From NCBI GenBank assembly GCA_016933275.1, contig JAFGBI010000089.1:1-64000 (forward strand): a DNA stretch of 64,000 nucleotides, given 5' to 3'. A program made the position numbers and the translations under genes. Shown here piece by piece: positions 8,746 through 16,244 of the stretch. Under the pieces are notes generated by a model that searched no databases, had not been told where the DNA came from, and saw only the letters and a list, made by a program, of their open reading frames with translations. How positions within the stretch are numbered: the first letter of the stretch is position 1; every line of letters begins with the position of its first letter. This DNA comes from Polyangiaceae bacterium (GTDB lineage Bacteria > Myxococcota_A > Polyangia > Polyangiales > Polyangiaceae).

Positions 8746-9003
8746 TGGCTGACGTAGCCCCAGGCGGCGGACACCCGGAGAGCTGCCTGGGCTTCGTAGG
8801 GTGAACCGAGCGCGGAATGGAACCGGAGGCGAGCGTTGCCTGCTTCGGAGCCGAACCCTTCGGCGACGTTGAGCGCCACGCTGGTGAGAGCCCGCGCGAG
8901 CTGGGACGCGAGGTCGCGGTCCTTGCGCCGTATCGCTTCGACGAGCGGACTCGATGATGGTGATGATCTGTTCGAGGAGCTGCCGTCTGAGGGTGGGGTG
9001 CAT
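8741..9003 (-). pseudogene. Frameshifted, truncated four-helix-bundle protein (23S rRNA IVP-like)
   Basis: The start ATG at 9003 begins MHPTLRRQLLEQIITII. After a frameshift near 8950 the protein continues SPLVEAIRRKDRDLASQLAR, then ALTSVALNVAEGFG, then FHSALGSPYEAQAALRVSAA and WGYVSHTD. This matches the four-helix-bundle family well (DxxLxxQLxRAxxSVxLNxAEG, then ALGSxxEA). The last helix is missing, cut at ~8741 where the plus-strand toroid remnant ends. Intact members are ~110-130 residues; their cellular role is unclear. The frameshift plus truncation make this a pseudogene. Confidence 0.7.
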
Positions 9004-9111
9004 GCTCCCCTTTGGCGCAGCTTCTGTGACGCCGTCGGCAGGTGAAACCCCGCCCACCTTTGCCGGTGGCGCAGCAGGTGCGCCCCTCCGGCGTGCACCC
9101 CACCCTCAGAC
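8985..9111. repeat. 18-bp perfect inverted repeat with 91-bp spacer
   Basis: The arms are 8985-9002 and 9094-9111 and are perfect reverse complements (GTCTGAGGGTGGGGTGCA / TGCACCCCACCCTCAGAC). The left arm covers the start of the four-helix-bundle remnant. The right arm overlaps the last codons of the flippase-like gene that ends at 9106. The spacer has no coding potential that I can support. It could be a small non-autonomous element or a transcription terminator hairpin with a long loop. Confidence 0.75.
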
Positions 9112-10125
9112 CGTCTCGCCTCCCAATATCCTTCTCCCGCACGCGCCGCCGCTGCTGCCGCCGCCGCCGCTGCCGCCGCCGCTGCCGCCGCCGCCGCGGC
9201 TCCTTCCCCGTCCCGCCACGATCACCCCGAGTCCGGCGATCCCCACGGTCAGGTTCGAGGCTAGCCACACGAGCGAGAGGCCGAGCGCGTGACTCGCGTC
9301 CACGCCAAAGGGCGAAAGCACGACCACGAACAGCGATTCCCGGAGTCCGTGCCCACCGAGGCTCACCGGCAGGGTCGCCGCCACCAACACGATGGGCACG
9401 CCGAGGTAGAGCGACGCCGGAAGGTTCGTGATCCCCCAGTCGTATCCGATCGGCAAGAGGATGGTCAGCGCCACCACTTGGTACACGACCGACCACAGGA
9501 ACGTCTCGAGTCGCGGCAGCGGGCGGGAGAGCGCGCCGCCCCACGCCTCGGCGATCCGCCGCAAGGTCGTTGCGAGCGACGCCGAGCTGCCGGCTCCCAG
9601 TCGGGCAGCCAGGCGCAGCGGGGCGGGGGCGATCGCGATCAACGTCGCGAGCGCGACCGCCATCAGGAGCGCGGTGACGAGCACGGGGAGGGTAGCGTCG
9701 CTGAGGGCGTACGAGAGGCCGAGCGTGGACACGACCGCGAGCGACAGCAGTCCCAGGAGCCGCTCGTAGGCGACCGAGGCCCATGCGTGCTCGGCATCGC
9801 GGACCCGTCGGGCGGAGCGGAGTCCGCGCGCGACGTCCCCGCCTACGGACGTGGGGAGGAGGAGGTTATAGGTCGTGCCGACGAGGGTATCGCCGAACAG
9901 GGCCCAGGGGGACACCTGCTCGCCGAGGTAGTCGAGGACGCGGTGCCAACGCCAGGCGGACACGGCGACCGAGAGGAACGTGAGCCCGAGCGCAGCCGTG
10001 ATGGCGGCGCCGGAGAGCGCACCGATGGCGGCGGCGACGCCCTTGAGGTCCACCCGGAAGAGCACGAAGGCGAGCAGCGCCACCGTCACCAGGATCTTGA
10101 ACGAAACGGTGACGGAGCGTCGCAT
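9106..10125 (-). CDS. Flippase-like integral membrane protein (LPG synthase TM-domain family)
   Basis: A 339-residue multi-pass membrane protein of the UPF0104 / lysylphosphatidylglycerol-synthase transmembrane type. Evidence is the order of hydrophobic segments (FKILVTVALLAFVLFRVDL at the N-terminus), the conserved LLPTSVGGDVARGLR segment, and a late GGHGLRESLF motif. The C-terminus is a poly-Gly/Ser tail encoded by a GCC/GCCGCT-rich tract (9150-9200). Family members move lipids or lipid-linked sugars across the inner membrane. It is the last gene of a six-gene operon whose other members build or modify a sugar, so a lipid-linked glycan substrate is a reasonable inference. Confidence 0.75.
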   Translation of the reverse strand: MRRSVTVSFKILVTVALLAFVLFRVDLKGVAAAIGALSGAAITAALGLTFLSVAVSAWRWHRVLDYLGEQVSPWALFGDTLVGTTYNLLLPTSVGGDVARGLRSARRVRDAEHAWASVAYERLLGLLSLAVVSTLGLSYALSDATLPVLVTALLMAVALATLIAIAPAPLRLAARLGAGSSASLATTLRRIAEAWGGALSRPLPRLETFLWSVVYQVVALTILLPIGYDWGITNLPASLYLGVPIVLVAATLPVSLGGHGLRESLFVVVLSPFGVDASHALGLSLVWLASNLTVGIAGLGVIVAGRGRSRGGGGSGGGSGGGGSSGGACGRRILGGETV

Positions 10126-10128
10126 CGC

Positions 10129-10977
10129 TCAGGGCTTCGAGGAAGGTGGCGTCGGCGCGGTATGGGGACGGGCCTCGCGGCAGAAGAGGAGCGCCTTATA
10201 GTCCGCGAGCGCCTCGAGCGGCCGCCCGCGACCGATGGCGCGCGCACCGTCGAGGATCCGTTCGCCGGCGGAGAAGACCGGGGTGGTGATGACCTGGGGG
10301 AGGTCGCGAAACGCGAGCAGGTACCGAGCGGGGACGAACATCACCCCGCGGCGTTCGATGAGAGCGAGTCCCTGGCGTTCGGCGCGCTCGCACCAGGCGT
10401 CGACGCTCGCGCGAAGGATGCGGGCAAGGAGCCAGGTGCCGTGCACGGGTTCGATCAAGAGCACCCGGCCGCCCACGCGCACGAGCGACGCGACGCGGCC
10501 GAGCGCGTCCTCGAGCGCCTCGAGATCGCGGCAGGCCAGGGCGAGGCAGCCGACCGTCATCGCCACGTCGAACGTGCCGACGAGCGCCGGGTCCGGGTCG
10601 CGGAGGACGTCGTGTTCGGTGAACGGGAGGTCGAGGTCTGCGGCGGCCGCGTCGCGGCGGGCGACCTCGAGGGAGCGGGACGAGAAGTCGAAGCCGTGCA
10701 CGCGCGCGCCGCGCCGCGCGAGGTGCAGGCTCATCCGTCCGGTACCCGCGCCGAGATCCGCCACGGCGAGCCCCCCCACGTCGCCGAGGAGCTCGTCGAT
10801 CAGGGCCGTCTGACGGGCGTGGACGTGGACGTTGTAGGCGTTGCTCGGCCAGTTGCTCACCGCGAGCCCCGAGTACGCTCGCGCCTTCTTGTCCCAGTAG
10901 GCAGCCGTGTCGTATAGGCCCAGCTTCCGTCGCCGATCGCGCAGTAGTTCGCGGAGGCCGAGCCCGTGCCCGGTCAC
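10129..10977 (-). CDS. Class I SAM-dependent methyltransferase
   Basis: A 282-residue cytoplasmic methyltransferase. The SAM-binding motif I is VADLGAGTGRMSLHLARRG, followed by the acidic end of strand 2 (HGFDFSSRSLEVARR) and a motif III-like VGGRVLLIEPVHGTW. The start is a GTG at 10977 that overlaps the TGA of the upstream ATP-grasp gene (GTGA), which indicates translational coupling. The frame stays open further upstream, but that part is antisense-like filler over the ATP-grasp gene. Substrate unknown; the context points to a sugar or glycolipid. Confidence 0.8.
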   Translation of the reverse strand: MTGHGLGLRELLRDRRRKLGLYDTAAYWDKKARAYSGLAVSNWPSNAYNVHVHARQTALIDELLGDVGGLAVADLGAGTGRMSLHLARRGARVHGFDFSSRSLEVARRDAAAADLDLPFTEHDVLRDPDPALVGTFDVAMTVGCLALACRDLEALEDALGRVASLVRVGGRVLLIEPVHGTWLLARILRASVDAWCERAERQGLALIERRGVMFVPARYLLAFRDLPQVITTPVFSAGERILDGARAIGRGRPLEALADYKALLFCREARPHTAPTPPSSKP

Positions 10978-12215
10978 GGCGCCGGCTCCGTGTCGATCTC
11001 GATCCGCGCCATGGCTGCGGCGGCGCGCGCCTCGGCCTCCTCGCGCGTGGTGCCAAACGCGAGCACGTGACCGGCGCGCTTGGCGCCGTCGGTGAGCGGG
11101 TGCACGATGCCGCCTGGTTCGACGTACACCTGGGCGTCGACGACGCCGGGCAGGCTGCGCGCTGTGTCGAGGCCGCGCACGGCGCGGACCCTGCCCGGTC
11201 GGCCGACGATGAAGCGACCGGTGGCGCCCCCGTGGGCGGGGGCTTCGGGACCAGCGCCCTCCCAGTCGGCGCGGCCCAGCGCCACCCCCACGATGCGCCG
11301 GTAGAGCGAGACTCCCGAGGCAAGGAAAGTGACGTCGGGGTCGAGGCCACCCCCGAGCCGCAGCGCGGTCTCCACGATGAACGCGCCACGGGGACCCGAA
11401 CGGATCTGGGTATAGGAAGGTCCGCGGGGGTAGCCGATCGCGTCGAGCCCCGCCATCGCCGCCGCCTCGACCGCAGCCCGTTCGCGGTCGGGGAGCTCCG
11501 GCGGGTGGACTTCGGCGAAGGTGATGCCCGGCGGGTCGGGGTAGTGGGTGATGATGCGCTCCGTGACCGCGAGGACCTCGGTGACGCTCTTGCGTGTGTA
11601 GGCGTCCACGCTGAACTCTCGCCCCTCGATGAACTGCTCGAGGACCACGCGCGGAGCGGCCATGCTGCGTCCAGCCGCCTCGAGGGCGTCGGCGATCGCT
11701 GGCTGAAGCTCGTCCGCTTGCACCACCACGCGGACGCCGCGCTGGCCCCAGCCACGGGCCGGCTTGACCACGGCGGGGAGGCCGTGCTCGGCGACGAAGG
11801 CGGCTGCCTCCGCCTCGTTGGCGACGATCCGGTGCGCTGGGGAGGGGGCCCCTGCCTGGGCAAAGAGCGCCCGCATGTCGTCCTTGTGCACGGCGGCCGC
11901 GACGCGGTGGCTGGCCGTGTAGAACGGCAGCTCGACCATCTCCGCGGCGCGCGCCGTGGGGATCACGGCGTGATCGGATCCGCCGGTGGTGAGCCCGGTG
12001 GCGCCATGATCGCGGACGGCCCGAGCGATGGCCGTGTCGTCCGTGGTCGAGGCCTCGACGAAGGCGTCGCAGAGGGACGCGCCCACGGCGCGAGGGTTCG
12101 CGTCGAGACCGATCACGAAGAGTCCTTCGGCGCGGCAGAACCGGAGCAGTCCGAGCTGCGGGAACCCGCAACCGACGATCAAGATGCGGGGTTGGGCGGG
12201 GGCAATCATCGGCAT
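10974..12215 (-). CDS. ATP-grasp domain protein (carboxylate-amine ligase-like)
   Basis: A 413-residue protein of the PurK/carbamoyl-phosphate-synthase type. The N-terminal Rossmann-like preATP-grasp domain begins RILIVGCGFPQLGLLRF. The ATP-binding region has LPAVVKPARGWGQRGVRVV and the EQFIEGREFSVDAY segment; the metal-binding end is FIVETALRLGGGLDPD. ATP-grasp enzymes join a carboxylate to an amine, thiol or carboxylate through an acyl phosphate. Similar stand-alone members occur in nucleotide-sugar and surface-polysaccharide loci, where they may add an amino-acid-like group to a sugar. The specific reaction is not readable. Confidence 0.75.
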   Translation of the reverse strand: MPMIAPAQPRILIVGCGFPQLGLLRFCRAEGLFVIGLDANPRAVGASLCDAFVEASTTDDTAIARAVRDHGATGLTTGGSDHAVIPTARAAEMVELPFYTASHRVAAAVHKDDMRALFAQAGAPSPAHRIVANEAEAAAFVAEHGLPAVVKPARGWGQRGVRVVVQADELQPAIADALEAAGRSMAAPRVVLEQFIEGREFSVDAYTRKSVTEVLAVTERIITHYPDPPGITFAEVHPPELPDRERAAVEAAAMAGLDAIGYPRGPSYTQIRSGPRGAFIVETALRLGGGLDPDVTFLASGVSLYRRIVGVALGRADWEGAGPEAPAHGGATGRFIVGRPGRVRAVRGLDTARSLPGVVDAQVYVEPGGIVHPLTDGAKRAGHVLAFGTTREEAEARAAAAMARIEIDTEPAP

Positions 12216-12221
12216 CAGGAG

Positions 12222-13208
12222 CTACTCAGGCTCGGGCTCCTGGTCACCGGCGGTGCCAGCGGGCTCGGGCTCGGGGTCGAAGTTGAGCTCTTCCGCGATG
12301 CGGAAGAGGGGGCGGTCCTGGGTCTGGATGAAGATGCGGCCGACATACTCGCCGATCACGCTGAGGGCGATGAGCTGGAGCCCGCCGATCACGACCACGG
12401 CGCTGAAGAGGCTCGTCCACCCCGCGTTGATGTCCACGCCGAAGAGCTTCTGGACGATGCGGAAGGCCGCGATCCCCATCCCCGCCAGGGCGAACAGGGC
12501 CCCCGCCGTCCCGATCAGGCGGAGCGGCCGCACGCTGAAGCCCACCATCAGATCGAAGGTGTGGTTGATGAGCTTGGTCAGGTTGTACTTGGTGCGGCCC
12601 GCTTGGCGGGCGGCGTGGGCCACGGGTACGGAGACGGCAAGGGCGCCGGTCCACTCGGCGAGCGCGCTGAAGAATTTTCGCTTCTCCGGCAAGCCCGCGA
12701 TGAGGCGCGCGATGTCCCCCCGGATCACGCGGAAGGTGGTGACGTCGTCCGGGAGCCGGATGTCGAGGACTCGTCGCATGACCCAGACCAGAAGGCGTGA
12801 GGCGAGCACGCGGTGCGGCGGGTCCTTCCGCTTCTCCCGGGCCCCGTAGACGATCTCGTAGCCCTCGTCCCGCTTCTTGATAAGCTTCGGGATCTCCTCC
12901 GGCGGGTTCTGCAGATCGCCGTCGGTCTGCAGGATCCACTCCCCGCGGGCCCGCAACATCCCCGCCTGCACCGCTGCCTCCTGCCCGAAGTTGCGGGCGA
13001 AACGGAGGACGCGCACGCGGCGGTCCCTGGTCGCGAGGGCTCTCAGGACAAGGGGCGTCCCGTCGACACTCCCGTCGTCGACGAAGACGATCTCGAACGA
13101 CCCGACCAGTGGCTCGAGCACGGCCGTGAGCCGTGCGGCGAGCTCTTCGACGTTTCCCTCCTCGTTGAGCAAGGGGACGACGACGCTGAGCTCGGGGCGG
13201 GTGCTCAC
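12222..13208 (-). CDS. Family 2 glycosyltransferase with C-terminal membrane anchors (DPM1/ArnC-like)
   Basis: A 328-residue enzyme of the polyprenyl-phosphate sugar transferase group. The N-terminal GT-A domain has SVVVPLLNEEGNVEEL, the nucleotide-binding VDDGSVDGT and the metal-binding QTDGDLQNP. Two hydrophobic segments in the last third (LIGTAGALFALAGMGIAAF and VVVIGGLQLIALSVIGEYVG) match the membrane anchors of ArnC/GtrB-type enzymes. These transfer a sugar to undecaprenyl phosphate at the inner membrane. The end of the preceding aminotransferase overlaps its ATG by 4 bp, so the two are likely coupled. Confidence 0.85.
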   Translation of the reverse strand: MSTRPELSVVVPLLNEEGNVEELAARLTAVLEPLVGSFEIVFVDDGSVDGTPLVLRALATRDRRVRVLRFARNFGQEAAVQAGMLRARGEWILQTDGDLQNPPEEIPKLIKKRDEGYEIVYGAREKRKDPPHRVLASRLLVWVMRRVLDIRLPDDVTTFRVIRGDIARLIAGLPEKRKFFSALAEWTGALAVSVPVAHAARQAGRTKYNLTKLINHTFDLMVGFSVRPLRLIGTAGALFALAGMGIAAFRIVQKLFGVDINAGWTSLFSAVVVIGGLQLIALSVIGEYVGRIFIQTQDRPLFRIAEELNFDPEPEPAGTAGDQEPEPE

Positions 13209-14380
13209 CGCGTTCCCCCGGCGGCCCCCCCCGCAGCGGGTCGGCCAGCGAGCGCCTCCCGGACTGCCTCGTCGAGCGCGCCGACGACGACGCTCACGTC
13301 GTCGGGCGCCAGATCGGGGAAGAGCGGCAGCGTGATGGTGCGGTCACCGAAGCCGGCGGCGTGCGGGAAGTCCTCCGGCACATGGCCAAGGAGGTCGCGG
13401 AAGTATCGGAGGGTGTGCACTGCCCGGTAGTTGACGGCGCAGCCGATCTGGCGCCGGCCGAGGCCCGCGAGGACGTCGTCGCGGATAGTTGCCGGAACCT
13501 GCACCGTGAAGAGGTGGTGCGCCGAGGTGCCACGGCGGGTGACGAGTCCGATGTGCTCGTGCCCTTTCAGCTCTTGCTCATAGCGTTCGACCAGGGCCTG
13601 GCGGCGGGCACGACGCACCTCGAGGTGCGGCAGCTGGGGCAGCAGGATCGCCGCCTGGATGTCGTTGAGGGCGGCCTTGTAGCCGAGCTCGAGCATGTCC
13701 CAGTGCCGGTACGCCTGGCCGTAGCGGGACGCGGCATCCTTGGTGATGCCGTGGTTGCGCAGGCTCTTGAGCCGCGCGCAGAGCTCGGGATCGTGGACCG
13801 CCAGGGCACCCCCGTCGCCGCAGGTCAGGTTCTTCGTCGCGTAGAAGCTGAACGCGGTAGCATCGGGCAGCGCGGCGGTGCGGATCCCGTCAGCGGTGGC
13901 CTCGATGGAGTGCGCCGCGTCGTCGATGAGGCGGAGACGGTGGCGATCGGCGATGGTCCGCAGGGCCCGGTGGTCCGCGAGCTGCCCGTAGAGACCGACC
14001 GCGACGATGGCGCGGGTGCGCGGGGTGATGGCGGCCTCCACCTGCTCCGGGTCGATGAGCCCCGAACGCGGGTCGATATCGGCGAACACCGGACGCGCGC
14101 CCACCTGCAACGCGGCGTTCGGTGTGGCGACGAAGGTCATGGGGGTCGTGATCACTTCGTCCCCGGGGCCGATGCCGAGGGCTCGCAACGCGAGCACCAG
14201 CGACATCGAGCAGCTCGCGAGCCCCACGACGTGTTCGACGCCGAGCAAGGCCGCGAAGGCCGCCTCGAAGTCGCCGACGCGAGGGCCGAGGGTGATGAAG
14301 ATCGAACCGAGCGTCTTGGTGACGCTCTCGACTTCGGCCGGGCCGAGGCAGTGACGGAAGAACTCTACGGGTCGGCGCAT
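13205..14380 (-). CDS. DegT/DnrJ/EryC1/StrS-type sugar aminotransferase
   Basis: A 391-residue PLP enzyme. Landmarks are TTPMTFVATPNAAL, FADIDPRSGLIDPEQVE, the PLP-contacting DDAAHSIEATADG and the Schiff-base lysine K183 in FYATKNLTCGDGGAL. The family makes amino sugars from 3- or 4-keto-nucleotide sugars and usually works beside an epimerase/dehydratase, as here. The gene lies 4 bp after the epimerase stop. The sugar position aminated cannot be told from sequence alone. Confidence 0.88.
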   Translation of the reverse strand: MRRPVEFFRHCLGPAEVESVTKTLGSIFITLGPRVGDFEAAFAALLGVEHVVGLASCSMSLVLALRALGIGPGDEVITTPMTFVATPNAALQVGARPVFADIDPRSGLIDPEQVEAAITPRTRAIVAVGLYGQLADHRALRTIADRHRLRLIDDAAHSIEATADGIRTAALPDATAFSFYATKNLTCGDGGALAVHDPELCARLKSLRNHGITKDAASRYGQAYRHWDMLELGYKAALNDIQAAILLPQLPHLEVRRARRQALVERYEQELKGHEHIGLVTRRGTSAHHLFTVQVPATIRDDVLAGLGRRQIGCAVNYRAVHTLRYFRDLLGHVPEDFPHAAGFGDRTITLPLFPDLAPDDVSVVVGALDEAVREALAGRPAAGGAAGGTR

Positions 14381-14384
14381 CTCG

Positions 14385-15422
14385 TCAGCTCAGCACTTGG
14401 CCGTCGAGGGAGAGCGCGGCGAACGTGCGCTCGACCTCGGCGAGGAATACGTACTGCTTCAACGTGTAGCCGCGGCGATCGTGCGGATCGATCCGGCCGT
14501 CTCGGAGGGCGGAGTGCACCTCCGCGATCCCCTGATCGATGGTCATCTCGGGGATGAAGGCGAGCTCGCGCTCGATGCGCGCGAAGCTCACGTTGTAGTC
14601 ACGCAGATCCGGGTCGGTCGGCGCCATCACCACCTCGGTGCCCGGGATTTGGTCGCGAACTCGGTAGGCGAGCTGTAGGATGCGGAGGTTGTTCGAGTCC
14701 GAACCGACGTTGAAGACGCCGCCCGCGGCGCGTTCGCTCGGCTGATCGAGCACGTTCGTGATCGCGCGGGCCACGTCGCGCAGGTGGACGAACGGTCGCC
14801 ATTGGCGACCGCCGCCTTCCACGGTGATCCGGCGATCGACGTAGGCGTTCTTCGTCATTACGTTGATGGCGACGTCGAAGCGGGTCCGTCCCGAGACCCC
14901 GAATACGGTCGCGAAGCGGAGGGCGGTCGCCGTCATGCCCTTCTCGGCCCCGATGGCGAGGACACGCGCCTCCGCCTCGGCCTTGCAGCGCGCGTAGAGC
15001 GACACCGGGTTGAGCGGGGAAGACTCGTCCAGTCGCTCGCTCTCACCATGGCCGTAGACGCTGCACGAAGACGCGAAGACGAGACGCCTGACGCCGGCCG
15101 CCGCGGCGGTGGCGGCGATCCGGATGCTGCCATCGCGGTTGATCGCGCGGGTGAGCTCGGGGTCGAGCTCGCACGAGGGGTCGTTGGAGATGCCCGCGAG
15201 ATCCACCACCGCGTCGACACCGGAGAAATCCGCGGCGGTCACCCGGCGCACGTCGGCGCGCTGCAGCACGAGATCGGCCCCGTGCTTGGCGATCGCGGGG
15301 GCAAGCGGCTCGACGCCGAAGTAGAAACGGTCGAGGACCGTGACGCGGTGGCCGAGCCCGAGCAGATGGGGGACCAGGGTCGATCCGATGTAGCCGGCAC
15401 CGCCGGTCACGAGCACATGCAT
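14385..15422 (-). CDS. NAD-dependent nucleotide-sugar epimerase/dehydratase
   Basis: A 345-residue extended short-chain dehydrogenase. The Rossmann motif TGGAGYIGS lies at residues 6-14 from the chosen ATG (MHVLVTGG…). Later come the catalytic-region SLYARCKAEAE (YxxxK) and the substrate-side VHLRDVARAI. Family members interconvert or dehydrate NDP-sugars. I chose 15422 because the Rossmann strand begins there; an upstream ATG at 15509 adds 29 residues with no family match. This is the first gene of the operon running leftwards to 9106. Confidence 0.85.
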   Translation of the reverse strand: MHVLVTGGAGYIGSTLVPHLLGLGHRVTVLDRFYFGVEPLAPAIAKHGADLVLQRADVRRVTAADFSGVDAVVDLAGISNDPSCELDPELTRAINRDGSIRIAATAAAAGVRRLVFASSCSVYGHGESERLDESSPLNPVSLYARCKAEAEARVLAIGAEKGMTATALRFATVFGVSGRTRFDVAINVMTKNAYVDRRITVEGGGRQWRPFVHLRDVARAITNVLDQPSERAAGGVFNVGSDSNNLRILQLAYRVRDQIPGTEVVMAPTDPDLRDYNVSFARIERELAFIPEMTIDQGIAEVHSALRDGRIDPHDRRGYTLKQYVFLAEVERTFAALSLDGQVLS

Positions 15423-15575
15423 GGCGCGCCCATATACCCGGCCGCTCCATTTGGCGATACTCCCTGGATCGGACGGGTGGCGGGCCCGTGGGGCCACCGG
15501 CCGAATCACCGTGCCTGGGCAGGTGCGTCGACCTCGCCCGGGTGGTCACCACACCCGCTCGGCCAGCGTCCTGCG

Positions 15576-15633
15576 CCAAGGAGTGTCTCCAAAGGGCCGG
15601 TTCGAGCTCGAGCCCCTCGAAGACACTCCCTGG
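15576..15633. repeat. 58-bp imperfect inverted repeat
   Basis: CCAAGGAGTGTCT (15576-15588) pairs with AGACACTCCCTGG (15621-15633) with one mismatch, around a GC-rich loop. It lies 8 bp before repeat A and upstream of the epimerase gene. It may be a terminator, or an extra arm of the repeat A element that is missing from the other copies. Confidence 0.5.
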
Positions 15634-15640
15634 CTCGGCA

Positions 15641-15780
15641 GAGCCGGAACCAAACAGGCCCGGCCATCAGCGGTCAGCGGTCAGGTAGAACGTGGAGACC
15701 CTGATCGTTGACGCCTGATCGCTGATGGCCACGAGAACATTGAAGAATTCTCTGCCAGATCCGGTCAGGATCACACCGCT
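15641..15780 (-). repeat. Dispersed structured repeat A, copy 1
   Basis: About 140 bp, closely matching 49025-49165 along its length. It can fold into a long stem: 15662-15677 pairs with 15715-15730 over 16 positions with a single G-T wobble. It contains tandem CGGTCAG heptamers. On the minus strand it begins seven bases after the stop of the receiver gene, in the same relation to its upstream gene as the fragment at 1434-1468. No open frame is shared between the copies, so it acts as DNA or RNA, not protein. Confidence 0.75.
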
Positions 15781-15786
15781 GAGAAA

Positions 15787-16233
15787 CTAACCCCGGAGCG
15801 CCTTATGGACTTTGTCGCGGACGTCGTCGATTCGGAATGGTTTGGCGATGTAGTTGCGGGCTCCCGCCTGGATGCCCCGAATCACGTCCATGGGCGTGCT
15901 CTTGGCAGTGATGAAGATCACCGGCATCCGCCTCGTCTGCGGCATGGCCTTGAACCGCGCGGCGAGGGTGAGCCCGTCCATCTCCGGCATCATGACGTCG
16001 AGCAACGCGAGGTCGGGAGCTGGATCCTGGCTCGCCAGCGCGATGGCACTCGCGCCGTCTCCGGCGACGACGATGTCATGCTCCCTCTCGAAGAGCCTGG
16101 CCAGCATTCGGGCGATGGCTGGATCGTCGTCCACGATGAGGATCCGCTTTCGGTGGATGGCCGCGGGTTTCACTGCGGTGGGGTCGCTCACGGCGGCATT
16201 ATAGCTCCGACCGATCCCACGCCCAGGGCCCAT
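15787..16233 (-). CDS. Stand-alone response regulator receiver protein
   Basis: A 148-residue protein consisting of one CheY-like receiver: acidic pocket VDDDP, phospho-acceptor aspartate in ALLDVMMPEMDG, the conserved Thr in FITAKS and the Lys in AKPF. No output domain follows, so it probably signals through protein contacts. A GTG at 16191 would give a 134-residue protein that starts closer to the first beta strand; both starts are plausible. It lies 11 bp downstream of the DUF4388 protein gene and is probably co-transcribed with it. Confidence 0.88.
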   Translation of the reverse strand: MGPGRGIGRSYNAAVSDPTAVKPAAIHRKRILIVDDDPAIARMLARLFEREHDIVVAGDGASAIALASQDPAPDLALLDVMMPEMDGLTLAARFKAMPQTRRMPVIFITAKSTPMDVIRGIQAGARNYIAKPFRIDDVRDKVHKALRG

Positions 16234-16244
16234 GGTTCGGCCGC

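Larger units (their letters stand above)
15423..15786. other. Intergenic region with inverted repeat and repeat A
   Basis: No gene is supported. The left part holds the promoter side of the epimerase operon and an inverted repeat at 15576-15588 / 15621-15633 (12 of 13 pairs). The right part is filled by the first full copy of repeat A (15641-15780), which ends next to the stop codon of the receiver gene. Confidence 0.6.

Noticed and set aside
12222-14557. Long open frames on the plus strand opposite the sugar operon (for example 13361-14557)
   Set aside because: They are antisense shadows of GC-rich genes: no family motifs, and codon third-position GC points to the minus strand.
15589-15620. 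A tRNA-like GGTTCGAGCTCGAGCC segment
   Set aside because: It resembles a T-arm, but no acceptor, D or anticodon stems can be drawn around it; it is the loop of an inverted repeat.
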